Below, in pieces: positions 17,582 to 27,084 of a stretch of 64,000 nucleotides of DNA. The translations under genes and the position numbers were made by a program. The DNA lies in NCBI GenBank assembly GCA_964019335.1, contig OZ025714.1:372001-436000 (forward strand), given 5' to 3'. Source of the stretch: Diplonema japonicum. Its lineage: Eukaryota; Euglenozoa; Diplonemea; Diplonemida; Diplonemidae. How positions within the stretch are numbered: position 1 is the first letter of the stretch; every line of letters begins with the position of its first letter. Below the pieces are notes generated by a model. It saw nothing but the letters and a program-made list of their open reading frames with translations, searched no databases and was not told where the DNA came from.

Positions 17582-20542
17582 TCAGTCACCGAGAAAACAA
17601 ACGTTCGCCGCGCTGCTCATCCTTACGCCCCTCAAGGTGACCCGCTTTCCGTGGCTACGTCTCGAAGAGCGACGGAACCGGGAGCTGCCGGTGCAGTTCA
17701 ACTCGGATGTCCGCTTGGCGTTGATACGGAAAATAGAAGACGAGCGTCTGGGCGAGACAACAGGGAGGTGAAGAGAGGTTGCGGCATAGCTTATCTGAGA
17801 CAAATCCTCATCCATAGAAGCCCACGGGTCGTGGGTATTAAACGGAATCGACATGTTCGCCTTCTTCATAAAAGCCATTCCTTGAAGCTCGCCGAGAAAA
17901 TAATACCTATTGTCGACAGCCTTACGCACGACTCGATTCTCGTGCTTGTCATCGATGTGGACAAGGCTTTCACCTTCGGCTGGTAGGCCAGTCTGTTCCT
18001 TCAATTCCTGGCTACGACAGTCGAAGGTGTCATCGAAACCATTGATAAGCTCATGGGTCATGAGGTAGTCCCAAATTGCGTCTATAAAATTGGCGCTTTT
18101 CGCACCATGCTTCACTAGAAAGAGCCTGCGCTGCTCGCTGAGTTCAACGACGGCGTCCAGAACCATTGTGTTCTGTTGTTGCCGCAGAAGCTGTTTTGCC
18201 TCCATTGCAGCATCTAGAATATCGGCTGTTCTGTCAGTGTCCGGCATCTTCGCCATATGCTCCTCGTGGAAGAACAACGGCGGCCACAGGAGGATCCTCC
18301 TGATCTTGAAAAACTGATCCAACAGCTTTGTTTCGTCCCGGAACTTCACGAACTCCTTCCAAACCTTTAGCTCCGTCATTTTTTTCCCGTCCTTCATACG
18401 AGGGTTCGCCCGCCACGCTTCGATGGTGAGCTTCGTGTAAATCCGTTGATACGCGTGCTGGATAGACCGCCAGTCCCATTCCGAAGCCTTCACCAAATCC
18501 ATAACACCCGCTTCCCTTGTTTCTATATCATACAATGGCGTAACACTATCTGTGGGTATGACGGGCAGCCAATCGGAGTCGAGAACAACGTTCCAGTTTG
18601 GGTTTAACGGAAGCGGCCGTCCGCTGAGCCACATTTCTTTGAAGTATTGGATCGCTTCTGCAAAATTTTTTACCACGCAGAGGTCGCCGGATGATGTGAA
18701 GCAAGTGTAGTTACCTTCTAGGAACGACTGTGTTTTGACGGTGTTGCTGGCTTCGTGGCCGTGGCTTTGCCGCCACTCTGTTAGGTCGCGTGTTTCATAG
18801 ATGTGCTCGATGTCTTCGTCAGTGACCAGACCCATGTTGTCGACAAAGCGCTGGTCGAGAGATTTGACAACTTTCGTGAAGTAGTGTTTGGCTATGATGG
18901 GGGCCATGGCATCCGGTTCAGTGATGCCTTCTATCAACTCGTAAGGTGGAAGGGTGTCCTTGGCATAGGACAGCCCGTCGTAGTCGGGAACGAGCATGGC
19001 TCCCTCCTCACGCTCCTCGATGCGGCCTGTTCCGTTTGATATGAAGAACATTCGTGATGCGACCAACGTCACCGTTTTCAGCATCGTGTTCTCAGGAAGA
19101 GCTGCCATCGGGACAAATTCATTTTTGTCGTCATCCCACATTCGGTACGTCTCTGGTGTTGAAGAACACAGTACGAACACTGGCATGTAATTGTCATAGT
19201 AACACGTGCCGCGTAGTCTTTGTTCCAGGTGGTCTTGTGTGTAGACTAAGTAGTGTATGATTTCATGCAGGGGGCCGTACCGGGCAAAACAGGTTCCGAG
19301 AAACTGGGATGTGTTGAACTCGTCGACGAACATTTGAGCGACCTTCCGCTTGTCGGTGGCGTGCATTGATTGCCTGTCGTACTCCACCTTCAGCTTCTCC
19401 AGCTTCTTTGCGGATGCTTCCATTGCCCTTTTCGAGTCCGCCTCGATTTTGTCGTACAATTTCGCGGCCGTTTGTTCCATGGATTGCAGCCTGGCGAAGG
19501 CTTGCGTCAAACCTCCATTGGCGTCGTTGTTGTTATCATCGCTTGGCTCTGCTTTTTCAGCGTCGATTAAAGCCGTCTCGAGGTTGCTTTTGAGAAGAAT
19601 CTGCGCGGCACCGACCTTCGACAGTTCCGCGTGCAGCGGGACGGTCCCGCGGATGGGACGGTAGGGACTGGATTTCAAAGCAGTCGCCATGGTTTTACCC
19701 CGCGCGTTTGAAAACCGGTTGGTGATGGTAGTGAGGAGGTCCTGCGGGATTTGCTGGATCTTATCAAGAATAGGGTACCCACCTTCGTCAAGAAGTGTCG
19801 GATCAGTTATATCAAACACACCGATAAAAGCTTGAGCGGCACCATCGGCAACAGGGCGAAGCATTATAGTAAGGTTGTGGGCTTGGCAGTACAGTTGATA
19901 GTTGTGTACATCTGCAACAGGCATGCCGGTTGAGTTCTCGTCGCAGAAAGGAACGTCTCGTAGTGATGATTGAGCATTTGCTGCCATTGCAATCTTGGCA
20001 CCGAGAAGCTGGACTGTGTTCGACCCTGTTCTGCTCTCATGCAGTTCTTCGAGTTCTTTACGCAGATCGTTCACCGACAGTCCCATTGACGAGGTTGATT
20101 GTCTCGCTCTTTTCTTCTTCGCGGTCGATTCCTCTATCTTTTTGTGTATCCGCTCGCTCACCGTCATCTTCGTTGATCTTATCGACAAGAGCTCGGGTTT
20201 TTGCACGTTTTCCGAGTCCGACCAAGTCTTGCTCTCCATACTTTCGTTCATCTCTTCGCTCCCGCTGTTGTCTCTGGTGTTGAAATCGATCACTTTAAAG
20301 TCACATGGAGTCGCTTTTTCCTTCGGCTTCTCCTCAGATGGCAGTAACCCAACTAATGGTGAATTTGAGTTGATGGCCGATTTCATGCGGTCTCTTACCG
20401 CTTTCGTAAGTCTTATGCACCCGATGTCCAGCATGACCCGTTGCAACGGGCTCTCTCTTTCTTCGTGTAGTTCTGTGTCGGGCTCCAAGTTGTCTTTTCT
20501 CTCCTGCAGTTCCTTGACGACGGCGCATAGATTCGTGAGCAT
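17582..20542 (-). CDS. large unknown protein with central coiled coil
   Basis: A 986-residue protein I do not recognise. Residues 1-180 are charged and serine-rich with a basic patch (KKKRARQST). Residues about 345-415 form a coiled coil (LQSMEQTAAKLYDKIEADSK, KKLEKLKVEYDRQ). Residues 415-800 are globular, with blocks such as GTCFARYGPLHEIIHYLVYT and FKIRRILLWPPLFFHEEHM. A basic tail follows. No transmembrane segment, catalytic motif or repeat is apparent. It starts directly after an A-rich leader and lies 185 nt downstream of its 3' neighbour's start, the typical spacing here. A cytoskeletal or flagellar role would be a guess. Confidence 0.75.
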   Translation of the reverse strand: MLTNLCAVVKELQERKDNLEPDTELHEERESPLQRVMLDIGCIRLTKAVRDRMKSAINSNSPLVGLLPSEEKPKEKATPCDFKVIDFNTRDNSGSEEMNESMESKTWSDSENVQKPELLSIRSTKMTVSERIHKKIEESTAKKKRARQSTSSMGLSVNDLRKELEELHESRTGSNTVQLLGAKIAMAANAQSSLRDVPFCDENSTGMPVADVHNYQLYCQAHNLTIMLRPVADGAAQAFIGVFDITDPTLLDEGGYPILDKIQQIPQDLLTTITNRFSNARGKTMATALKSSPYRPIRGTVPLHAELSKVGAAQILLKSNLETALIDAEKAEPSDDNNNDANGGLTQAFARLQSMEQTAAKLYDKIEADSKRAMEASAKKLEKLKVEYDRQSMHATDKRKVAQMFVDEFNTSQFLGTCFARYGPLHEIIHYLVYTQDHLEQRLRGTCYYDNYMPVFVLCSSTPETYRMWDDDKNEFVPMAALPENTMLKTVTLVASRMFFISNGTGRIEEREEGAMLVPDYDGLSYAKDTLPPYELIEGITEPDAMAPIIAKHYFTKVVKSLDQRFVDNMGLVTDEDIEHIYETRDLTEWRQSHGHEASNTVKTQSFLEGNYTCFTSSGDLCVVKNFAEAIQYFKEMWLSGRPLPLNPNWNVVLDSDWLPVIPTDSVTPLYDIETREAGVMDLVKASEWDWRSIQHAYQRIYTKLTIEAWRANPRMKDGKKMTELKVWKEFVKFRDETKLLDQFFKIRRILLWPPLFFHEEHMAKMPDTDRTADILDAAMEAKQLLRQQQNTMVLDAVVELSEQRRLFLVKHGAKSANFIDAIWDYLMTHELINGFDDTFDCRSQELKEQTGLPAEGESLVHIDDKHENRVVRKAVDNRYYFLGELQGMAFMKKANMSIPFNTHDPWASMDEDLSQISYAATSLHLPVVSPRRSSSIFRINAKRTSELNCTGSSRFRRSSRRSHGKRVTLRGVRMSSAANVCFLGD

Positions 20543-20841
20543 TTTTTTTTTTTTGGTTCCCTCCTTTTTTTTTTACAGTGCAGTGATATGGAGAAAAAAG
20601 AAGAACACTGCTAAAAAGGGGTGGGGGGGTGGGGGGTGTGACTAGAAGCAAATAAACAGATTTTCTCTTTTCCCTTTCTCCCTTCTTTTTTTTCCCCCTC
20701 GAGTAGGCGTGATTATTATTAAAATAGCAGGGAAATTTTAAAAAAAAAAAAGGAGGACGGGTCGTGGGGGGAAAAGCACACACTATAAATGGTATGCATC
20801 AGTCAGGGGAAAAAGAAAGAAGAAAAAAAAAAAAAAACACA

Positions 20842-20873
<32 letters not shown>

Positions 20874-20901
20874 AGAAGTGAAAGAAAGGTTTTTCCCTTT
20901 T
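20543..20901. other. intergenic with adjacent A17 and T22 runs
   Basis: Contains G-rich tract 20621-20638, A-rich tract 20820-20837 and T-run 20847-20868. In gene sense the hydrolase-like gene is followed by purine then pyrimidine runs, then a GGAGGGAACC leader before the next ATG. No other feature. Confidence 0.45.
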
Positions 20902-23592
20902 CTAGAAGTCGCCCGCAAGGATCATCTTTGCAAGCTGGTCCTTGTCGGTGCCTTCTTTCGTGTGGTGGTTGCTGAAACGTTCCAAGGTGCCCCAGTCCCG
21001 CACCTTCTTAGGTGGCAGGCCGGAAGAGGGGGAGTAGAAATGAGTCAAAGTGCTGGAGTTGTGGTCGGGCATCTCACCATACTGGGCCTCGATTCTGGGG
21101 GAAAAGGCAAGTCCATGTCGGTTAAGCCCGTCAGGGGAGAGGATGGGCTCGCCGCCAGGGTCGATCCTATTGGCGAGATGATAGGCTGTTTCAGGGTTGC
21201 TGTACCGCTCGGCAGTGAGACGTGCTTCGTCCCATCGAAGCTTGCCGAGCCTCTCCGACCGCTCTCTGGGTGTTTCTTCGTAGTCGCCCAGCGCACCGCT
21301 TTTGTTGTCAAAGAGCCTGCCTTCGCCTCGTCGCAGCCTTTCGCTTGCTTCACGCAATCGTTGCTCCTTGTAGTCGATCTGTGCTTGAGGGATTGCGGCT
21401 TCTCTTGAACTCCCCACAACCCCTGTCACAGGGTGTCGGGCCATCTTGTACACATTGACACCGTCCGGAAGCCAAGCATTGTCTTCGCTTGCCACTTCCG
21501 ACCCCAACCCTTCCACGATGTCCACACCGCTCTTCCAAACGGCTTTTCGGATTACGTGTTTATCCTCTGCTTCCACACCCAGGTCCAGTTCTGTTGTTCC
21601 GTCCTTCACCCACTCCAGTTCGTCATTCACGATTTGTAATGCTTCCTTTGTCGATAGGTTTGGTTCCCAGTTCGGGCACCCCGCCTCCATGTTCCAGTCC
21701 GCCTCGCCGGCAGGCCATGCAGCGTCTTCGTTGTCGATGCAGACCTGTGTCGTGGTTGTGAGCTGTGCTGTGCATACCTGTGCTCTCATGAAGTCCTTCC
21801 TTGTGATCATTTTCATGAAGCACCTGAACTCCAATGCCATGCAGTCTGCGAGATCGAGCTGCTCCGCTCTTGCCTTCTGTATCATCGCCAGGGACACAGT
21901 CATCGCAGACGGTGAATACTGCTTCATCACTGCGTGCACGTATGTAGCCCACTGCTGCTTTGTGATGTCCCTTGAGGCGACGGTGGCACCTTTCTCGTCG
22001 ACGAGTGCTGATGTTTCTGCCTCTGAAGACGGCTCTTCAGCCATCGCTTGCAGCGTTTCATAGATGCTGTCCAGCGACTTCTTCTCATGGAAGGCCTGCT
22101 CAATCCACGAGGCTTTGGCGGCGGTGATGTTGCACCTGTCCATGCTAGGCGCGTGGTCTACGTCGTTGAAGAGAGCCGAGTGCAAGATCCTCCTGGCGTT
22201 ACCCGAGTCACCAGGGCCGTGCATGTTCATGTAGTCATGCAGCATCCTCTCGTTGAGGTGGACGTCGGTGGGCGCGTGCACTGCGGTCCATCCCAGCCTC
22301 TTTGCGTCACCGTAGTGCACGGCGTCCCCTGTCAACATCATGTACTCAGCCAGCCCGGGGTACTTCAAGGACACAGCATCGTCGCGCAGGAGCCTCGTGA
22401 GGCCCCCCAAAGGTGTTGCCCCGCTGGTGGCAGAACTGAACGTGATCTCAGCTTCATTCCGCAGAGCTGCGTAGTTGGTTAGCAGTGCAAGCCCCGCCCC
22501 CACGTTATGCGCTTTCCCGTTCACGAAGGAGATGGTAGGTGAGTCGCCGCGGCCAGCGTTGTAGACACATTTCAAGGCGTCCCGGACATGGCTTGCGATG
22601 CTGTGCACGGTGGCGGTGGGGTCCTGTTGGTGGGCTGCTTGTCGTTTCAACCAGTCGGCTTGTCGCCTTGCGGACTCTAGAAGCCTGCCCGATGCACCTT
22701 CGTCTTCTTGCCCGGAGTGCAAGGCACCGCAGACGGCAAGCTCATTGCTTTCGGCCTCCTGGTTGGGGACGTTTCGTTTGGTGAGGAGGATCTCGGCGAG
22801 GCGCTCGACCTGCGCAGCATCGATGGGGTCGGCGTGCTGCTCGGAGGGGGGGACAGGGGGCTCAACGAGCCAGCGGAGCTTCTCAGCAAACACGCCGAGG
22901 GGGAGACCCTTGCTGAACCACTCTGTTTTCCCGTTTTGGCACGCGCCGATCATGGTGATGCGGCGCTCGGGGGCGTGGGTAGAGCAGCGGATGCTATTGT
23001 TAAGCGTTCTAAGGGTGTTGCGGTCGAGCTGGTTGTCGTGTTGGGGAACATTCACACGCAGGCAGCTTGTGTGCTTAGCCCTGCAGGACTCCATCACTGT
23101 GTTCTCCTCATTGAGGGGGACTGAGAATTCATCAAGGAAGAAGTCCACAGACACACGGTCAATGATCACCTCAGGCCGTGCCTGCCCACCATGGGGCTGT
23201 GCTTCAGCATCAGGTCCCCATGTGTCTCGCAAAGCAAGCCCGCCTCCGTAGTACCCAGATGTCACCTTGGAAGGTTTAAACCCTTTCCATTCCCTGTTGA
23301 TACCCGGGAAAGCACCGGGAGGCTGCTGGGCATGCGGTGCCTCAATGCCGAAATCTTCTTCAGAAGGTACATGGCTCTGCAGGGGGTTCCACCACTTGTC
23401 ATTTGCCCCTATCATGTTTTCGTCGAACATGTGCTCTCCCCAAAAAATTGATGTGAATTTTCTGTCCGCGCCCGGCTCCAACCAGAATGTTTTTATCCCC
23501 TTTGCCCCGAACACACTCCTACTTGCCCATCGCCTGCTTGTCCCACCATTGGTGCCTGCTGACCGGCTACACAAGGTAACCCCCCTTAGCAT
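20902..23592 (-). CDS. HIBCH/crotonase-like protein, candidate mitoribosomal mS47
   Basis: An 896-residue protein with a mitochondrial-type N-terminus (MLRGVTLCSRSAGTNGG, Arg/Ser-rich, no acids). Residues about 165-630 follow 3-hydroxyisobutyryl-CoA hydrolase: a first strand region LRVNVPQHDNQLDRNTLRTL, then SFVNGKAHNVGAGLALLTNY (family NG..MGGG), ATSGATPLGGLTRLLR (family ETAIGLFPDVGGS), MMLTGDAVHYGDAKRLG, and the C-terminal SPSAMTVSLAMIQKARAEQL with DCMALEFRCFMKMITRKDF. In the enzyme the PETAIG glutamate is catalytic; here the position reads ATSG, so catalysis is doubtful. Kinetoplastid mitoribosomes contain an enlarged HIBCH homologue, mS47. The ~250-residue C-terminal extension fits that. 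Structural role is inference. Confidence 0.78.
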   Translation of the reverse strand: MLRGVTLCSRSAGTNGGTSRRWASRSVFGAKGIKTFWLEPGADRKFTSIFWGEHMFDENMIGANDKWWNPLQSHVPSEEDFGIEAPHAQQPPGAFPGINREWKGFKPSKVTSGYYGGGLALRDTWGPDAEAQPHGGQARPEVIIDRVSVDFFLDEFSVPLNEENTVMESCRAKHTSCLRVNVPQHDNQLDRNTLRTLNNSIRCSTHAPERRITMIGACQNGKTEWFSKGLPLGVFAEKLRWLVEPPVPPSEQHADPIDAAQVERLAEILLTKRNVPNQEAESNELAVCGALHSGQEDEGASGRLLESARRQADWLKRQAAHQQDPTATVHSIASHVRDALKCVYNAGRGDSPTISFVNGKAHNVGAGLALLTNYAALRNEAEITFSSATSGATPLGGLTRLLRDDAVSLKYPGLAEYMMLTGDAVHYGDAKRLGWTAVHAPTDVHLNERMLHDYMNMHGPGDSGNARRILHSALFNDVDHAPSMDRCNITAAKASWIEQAFHEKKSLDSIYETLQAMAEEPSSEAETSALVDEKGATVASRDITKQQWATYVHAVMKQYSPSAMTVSLAMIQKARAEQLDLADCMALEFRCFMKMITRKDFMRAQVCTAQLTTTTQVCIDNEDAAWPAGEADWNMEAGCPNWEPNLSTKEALQIVNDELEWVKDGTTELDLGVEAEDKHVIRKAVWKSGVDIVEGLGSEVASEDNAWLPDGVNVYKMARHPVTGVVGSSREAAIPQAQIDYKEQRLREASERLRRGEGRLFDNKSGALGDYEETPRERSERLGKLRWDEARLTAERYSNPETAYHLANRIDPGGEPILSPDGLNRHGLAFSPRIEAQYGEMPDHNSSTLTHFYSPSSGLPPKKVRDWGTLERFSNHHTKEGTDKDQLAKMILAGDF

Positions 23593-24397
23593 TTTTACGT
23601 CCCCCAGGGAGGCCCCTGAGATAAGCTATTTGCTTGGAATAGGCGGGAGAAGAAGAGGGGGAAAAAAAAAATGAAATTTCCAGACAGATTCGACAACGAA
23701 AAAGAAGAAAATAATAAACAGTAAAAGGGGAAGTGTGTGCGTGTTGAGGTTGGAGGTTTGATAACAACAAAGAGTGAGGTCGTAGAAAGAAGAAAAGGAA
23801 GAGGGGGGGGGGGGGGATATCTGAATTCTATATTCAGAAAAGAGGTGACTAGAAACGAATGCAAAAAAAAAAAAATAAAATAAAAAATAAAAAAAAAGCA
23901 ATTCCTGATCTTTCTTCTTCCCCCTCCTTTATTTTCTCTTTTGCTTTCGGTCTCCCCCCCCTCCTTTGTTTTCATGAACGCATCTTGTAATTTAACCAAA
24001 GATGTGGATCAGTAAGCTCTCTCCCCCCTCCCCTCTCCTCCCCAAAACAAATTGCTATTTTCTTTTTATCTCCTTGTTTTTTTTTGTTTTGTTTTTATAT
24101 ATTTATATCGAACAGCACGAAAGGAAAGAGGGGGGGGGGGGGGGGGGGGACCATTTCCCCATACCTCTCTTCCTCCTTCCTCCTTCCTCATTTTTCTTTT
24201 TTTCAATTCTCTCTTCCTCCTCCCTTTGCTTATCTAAAAAAAAAAGAAAAAAATGGGGGGGGAAACATATCTTGCACATGGGGGCATAAAAATAAATGGG
24301 GGGGTGCATTCCATTCTAAGGGAGACAAATTTCTCTAAAAAAATAAACTCAAAAAAAAAGAAAAAAGATCCTTGCTTATAAGTAAATCAATCAAACA
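23593..24397. other. intergenic, G/C/A homopolymer blocks
   Basis: Includes G14 at 23803-23816, an A-rich block 23865-23897, pyrimidine tracts, and a G19 run at 24131-24149. No recognisable frame or RNA. Confidence 0.5.
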
Positions 24398-25381
24398 TCA
24401 TCTTACGCGCACACGCCGATCGAAGATACCAGGGATGGAGTGAAGGGAGCTGGGGCGGGGAAAGTTTGACGATCTCGCCTTGTTTCCCCTTGGCGACCTG
24501 GGAGACCTTGGAGTGGCAGACAGCATTGAATATTGCCGCTCAGTGGCACTGAGCCGGAGAGGTATGGAAATGGGCAGGCTGATAGGCGGTGACGTGGTTC
24601 GAGATGAAGCGTTATTGCTGTTTCTTTTCACGACCCCCCGATCTCTCCGTTTCTTGGGGTGGAAGTAAGAAGCTTGGAGCTTGTAGTGCATGGTGTCCTC
24701 GAAAACTAAACCTTTCGGCGCTCTTTTTTTCCGTTTTTGCTCCAAATCGTATTCCATCAATGCTGTGCTTAACAACGGGTAGGCGGCAACCAAAGGCGGT
24801 TTTTTTTTCGACGCCTTCGGGATGAGGATTTGCGGTTGCATTAAAACAGGCTCGTCGGTCGGTTCCACAAGCACGTCCTCCTCCCATTCAACAGTGGATG
24901 CAGATGGACATGACGCAGTGGAAGAATCATCAGAATCGTCGTCTTTCCCTTCATACGATAAATCTGAAACTATTGACAGTAATTGCCACTGAGGAGGGTT
25001 GATGTTCTCTTGCAATGGTGGTGGTGGGGGAGGGGGAGGGGGGGGAGGTATCCCGATATTGACGATTAAGGGTTTTCGTGAAAATCGTTTTACATCCCCC
25101 AGGTGGTTTGACAGGCCTCCGCTTGTAAAGCTTCTAGGCGTTGCGACTCTCTTCTGCCCCCCTGGGCTTTTTGTTTTTTTCACCTGACCGATGGCCACCC
25201 TCCTTTTGTCGCCAGACCCGCACCGCTTCAAGTCGTGCACGTGGGGCGGCGGCGGTATCATACCGCCCATCACCTTTTTCAACTTAAACAACCCCGGGCT
25301 TTCCTTGTGAAACTCGCTCCGTCTTCCAGGAAGCAGCGTCGCACTGTTGCACCTCCTCGTTGCATTTGGGTTCCATGACAT
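24398..25381 (-). CDS. hypothetical proline-rich basic protein
   Basis: A 327-residue protein of low overall complexity. It has a run of about eleven prolines near residue 115, an acidic serine patch (GKDDDSDDSSTAS), a basic stretch (YDLEQKRKKRAPKG), and a Ser/Arg/Pro-rich tail with phospho-site-like SPRSPRG. There is no known domain. The ATG at 25379-25381 follows a pyrimidine-rich tract and CCCCACAG, a good leader acceptor. A polyproline run of this type could bind profilin, SH3 or WW domains, but that is speculation. Confidence 0.6.
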   Translation of the reverse strand: MSWNPNATRRCNSATLLPGRRSEFHKESPGLFKLKKVMGGMIPPPPHVHDLKRCGSGDKRRVAIGQVKKTKSPGGQKRVATPRSFTSGGLSNHLGDVKRFSRKPLIVNIGIPPPPPPPPPPPLQENINPPQWQLLSIVSDLSYEGKDDDSDDSSTASCPSASTVEWEEDVLVEPTDEPVLMQPQILIPKASKKKPPLVAAYPLLSTALMEYDLEQKRKKRAPKGLVFEDTMHYKLQASYFHPKKRRDRGVVKRNSNNASSRTTSPPISLPISIPLRLSATERQYSMLSATPRSPRSPRGNKARSSNFPRPSSLHSIPGIFDRRVRVR

Positions 25382-25550
25382 TCAACAACTGTACTGTGGG
25401 GTTTCTCTTTTTTTTCGGGGGGGGGGGGATTGGAAAAAAAAGAAAAAAAAGAGAATTTGGTGGCAGTGGGCCGCCAATATTTTTTTTTTTTTTTTTTTTT
25501 TCACGCACTGCCCTCTTGTGGCATTTTTTTTTTCTTTTTTTTTTTTTTTT

Positions 25551-26054
25551 TCATATTTTCGGTTTGAACACTGGTATTTTTTTTTGCGGCTGTTCTTCCC
25601 GATGGACGTCGCTCTCGTCAGGTTGTGGATAGTCCGCAACCGCTTGTTCTCGCAGCTTTCGGTAGCAAGCATCGTCTATTCCTTTCAAATTCGATTTCGT
25701 TGTGTGTATGGTGTCAGCGACTGCGGTGGCCGGGTCAACTAGTTGCTGAGGTGGTGGTGGCAGTGGGCCTTCTAATGGTACATCGCCCTCGAATAAGTTA
25801 CCCCCAGGAGCAGAGGCAAAGCCAGGTATAAACCGGTCTTCCCTCTCTTCCTGACTCCCTTCATCATCGAAGCTAACACCGGCATAGTCGCGAGAGGCCA
25901 ACTCCTCCCACAGGCGGGCAAGACCTTCATTTTCATTGTCCTCCTCCTCTGCTACCAAAGCGTCTCGTTCGGATTCCTCCGCTTCAGCAGCTTCGTGTGT
26001 TGCCGGCCGCATTAGAGATGCTACTTCTTTCCCCACATTGGTTGTGCACGTCAT
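25551..26054 (-). CDS. hypothetical acidic 167-residue protein
   Basis: An acidic protein (MTCTTNVGKEVASLMRP start). It is rich in Glu/Asp through residue 75, followed by a proline segment GPLPPPPQQLVDPATAV and a short predicted helix KGIDDACYRKLREQAVADY. No family recognised. Its ATG is preceded by about 45 nt of nearly pure A with scattered G, one of the clearest A-rich leaders in the window. It is the last gene before the mobile-element island at 26.1-31.3 kb. Confidence 0.6.
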   Translation of the reverse strand: MTCTTNVGKEVASLMRPATHEAAEAEESERDALVAEEEDNENEGLARLWEELASRDYAGVSFDDEGSQEEREDRFIPGFASAPGGNLFEGDVPLEGPLPPPPQQLVDPATAVADTIHTTKSNLKGIDDACYRKLREQAVADYPQPDESDVHREEQPQKKIPVFKPKI

Positions 26055-26119
26055 TTTTTTTTTCTTTTTTTTTCTTTTTTTTTTCTTTTTTTATATTTAA
26101 CTGTCCTGGTGTAACTCCA

Positions 26120-26391
26120 CCAAAATTTTCATGGGTGGGAGTGAAAATAAGAATTCACTTTATTTCACTCCTGACTTTATTTTCACGCTCCGGCTTCTAA
26201 AAGAAGTTAGGCCCAGGAGTGAAAAACTAGTTTGGCGCTCCATTTGTTTGTGCGCACGAGCGGAATTTTACCTAATAAAATAGCTCATTACGCTGCCATC
26301 AACTAGTTTTTAGTCTCGACAATAATATTGTTAAAACAAAAAAATTCTAATAGCGTTAAAATAAGAAATATTATTTCACCCCTGGGCCTAA
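26120..26391. repeat. MITE-like palindromic element with 18-bp terminal inverted repeats
   Basis: An 18-bp end at 26207-26224 (TTAGGCCCAGGAGTGAAA) is repeated in inverse at 26374-26391 with one mismatch, defining a 185-bp element. Nested inside is a second inverted pair, AAAAACTAGTT at 26222-26232 and AACTAGTTTTT at 26301-26311. Immediately left, 26143-26191 holds further GGAGTGAAA/TTTCACTCC inverted copies. The inner ~90 bp recur at 31097-31190. There is no coding capacity, so it would be mobilised in trans. Confidence 0.65.
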
Positions 26392-26434
26392 TTTAAGCAA
26401 AACCTCCAGAAATTCCTACCAAGGTTCCTTTGGG

Positions 26435-26874
26435 ATGGGCAAGAACCCGACTGCACAAGAGGCGGACGCAGCAGGGTTCACCCCCTTCCAAGAGCCATAC
26501 GAAGGAGTGGGCACGCTTTTGTGTGTTTCATAATTATAGGAAGGAAAAGAAGGGCCCGTCCGAAAGAAGAGAATTCTATTCTCTATTTTAGCGACATGAA
26601 CAAGCAATGCCTGCTGCCTGTTCAGTCCGGCTTATTCAAGGCTAAACTCGGTTGTGAAGAGGAATTACAGCAGTTGCAAGACCACCCCCGACTAAAGGTC
26701 CCCCTCAAGAGGTTCCAAGAAGGCGAGTCAACAAAAAGGCGAACATCTTTACCCAAGAGCAAAGAACAGAATTCTTTAGCACCGAGGTATGGCATCGTCC
26801 GCCACGCTTATGCAGCGTTGATGTTCGCAGGAAACATGTGCACTACCGAGGCACATATCCAACACCTGTTGTAA
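26435..26874 (+). CDS. two-exon hypothetical protein on the opposite strand
   Basis: This is the only plus-strand gene candidate. Exon 1 (26435-26520) encodes MGKNPTAQEADAAGFTPF and onward for 28 residues plus two bases. A 71-nt intron (26521-26591) begins GTGTGT and ends CTATTTTAG. Exon 2 (26592-26874) continues in frame to give 122 residues, ending AHIQHLL and TAA. Without splicing, exon 1 stops after 32 residues and exon 2 lacks an upstream ATG, which supports the intron. A GTAAGT follows the TTG before the stop, so a further exon is possible. No family recognised. It is flanked by palindromic elements, so it may be cargo or a relic. Confidence 0.42.
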
Positions 26875-26931
26875 GTGGTACCACCTGTACCTCCCACCCA
26901 CTCAAATTTTGCTGTCGTTAAATAAAATATC

Positions 26932-27084
26932 GTATTTGTGAATATATGATTTCACTTGTGGTGGTTTTGACTCGTTAAACGTTATAACACTCGCTTCGCT
27001 CGTGATATAACCGTCATTACTCGTCAAAACCACTGCCACCACGCGTGAAATCATAGGATCTTATATTCACTAAATAAATAGTTA
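26932..27084. repeat. long palindrome (hairpin-forming MITE-like element)
   Basis: The left arm (from TTTGTGAATATATGATTTCAC through GTGGTGGTTTTGAC) is mirrored by a right arm (CGTCAAAACCACTG through GTGAAATCATAGG and TATTCACTAAAT), about 45 bp per side with small mismatches. A second stem lies in the loop (GTTATAACACTCG / CGTGATATAAC around CTTCG). No coding content. Ends lie near A/T-rich flanks. It is distinct in sequence from the 26.2-kb element. Confidence 0.6.
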
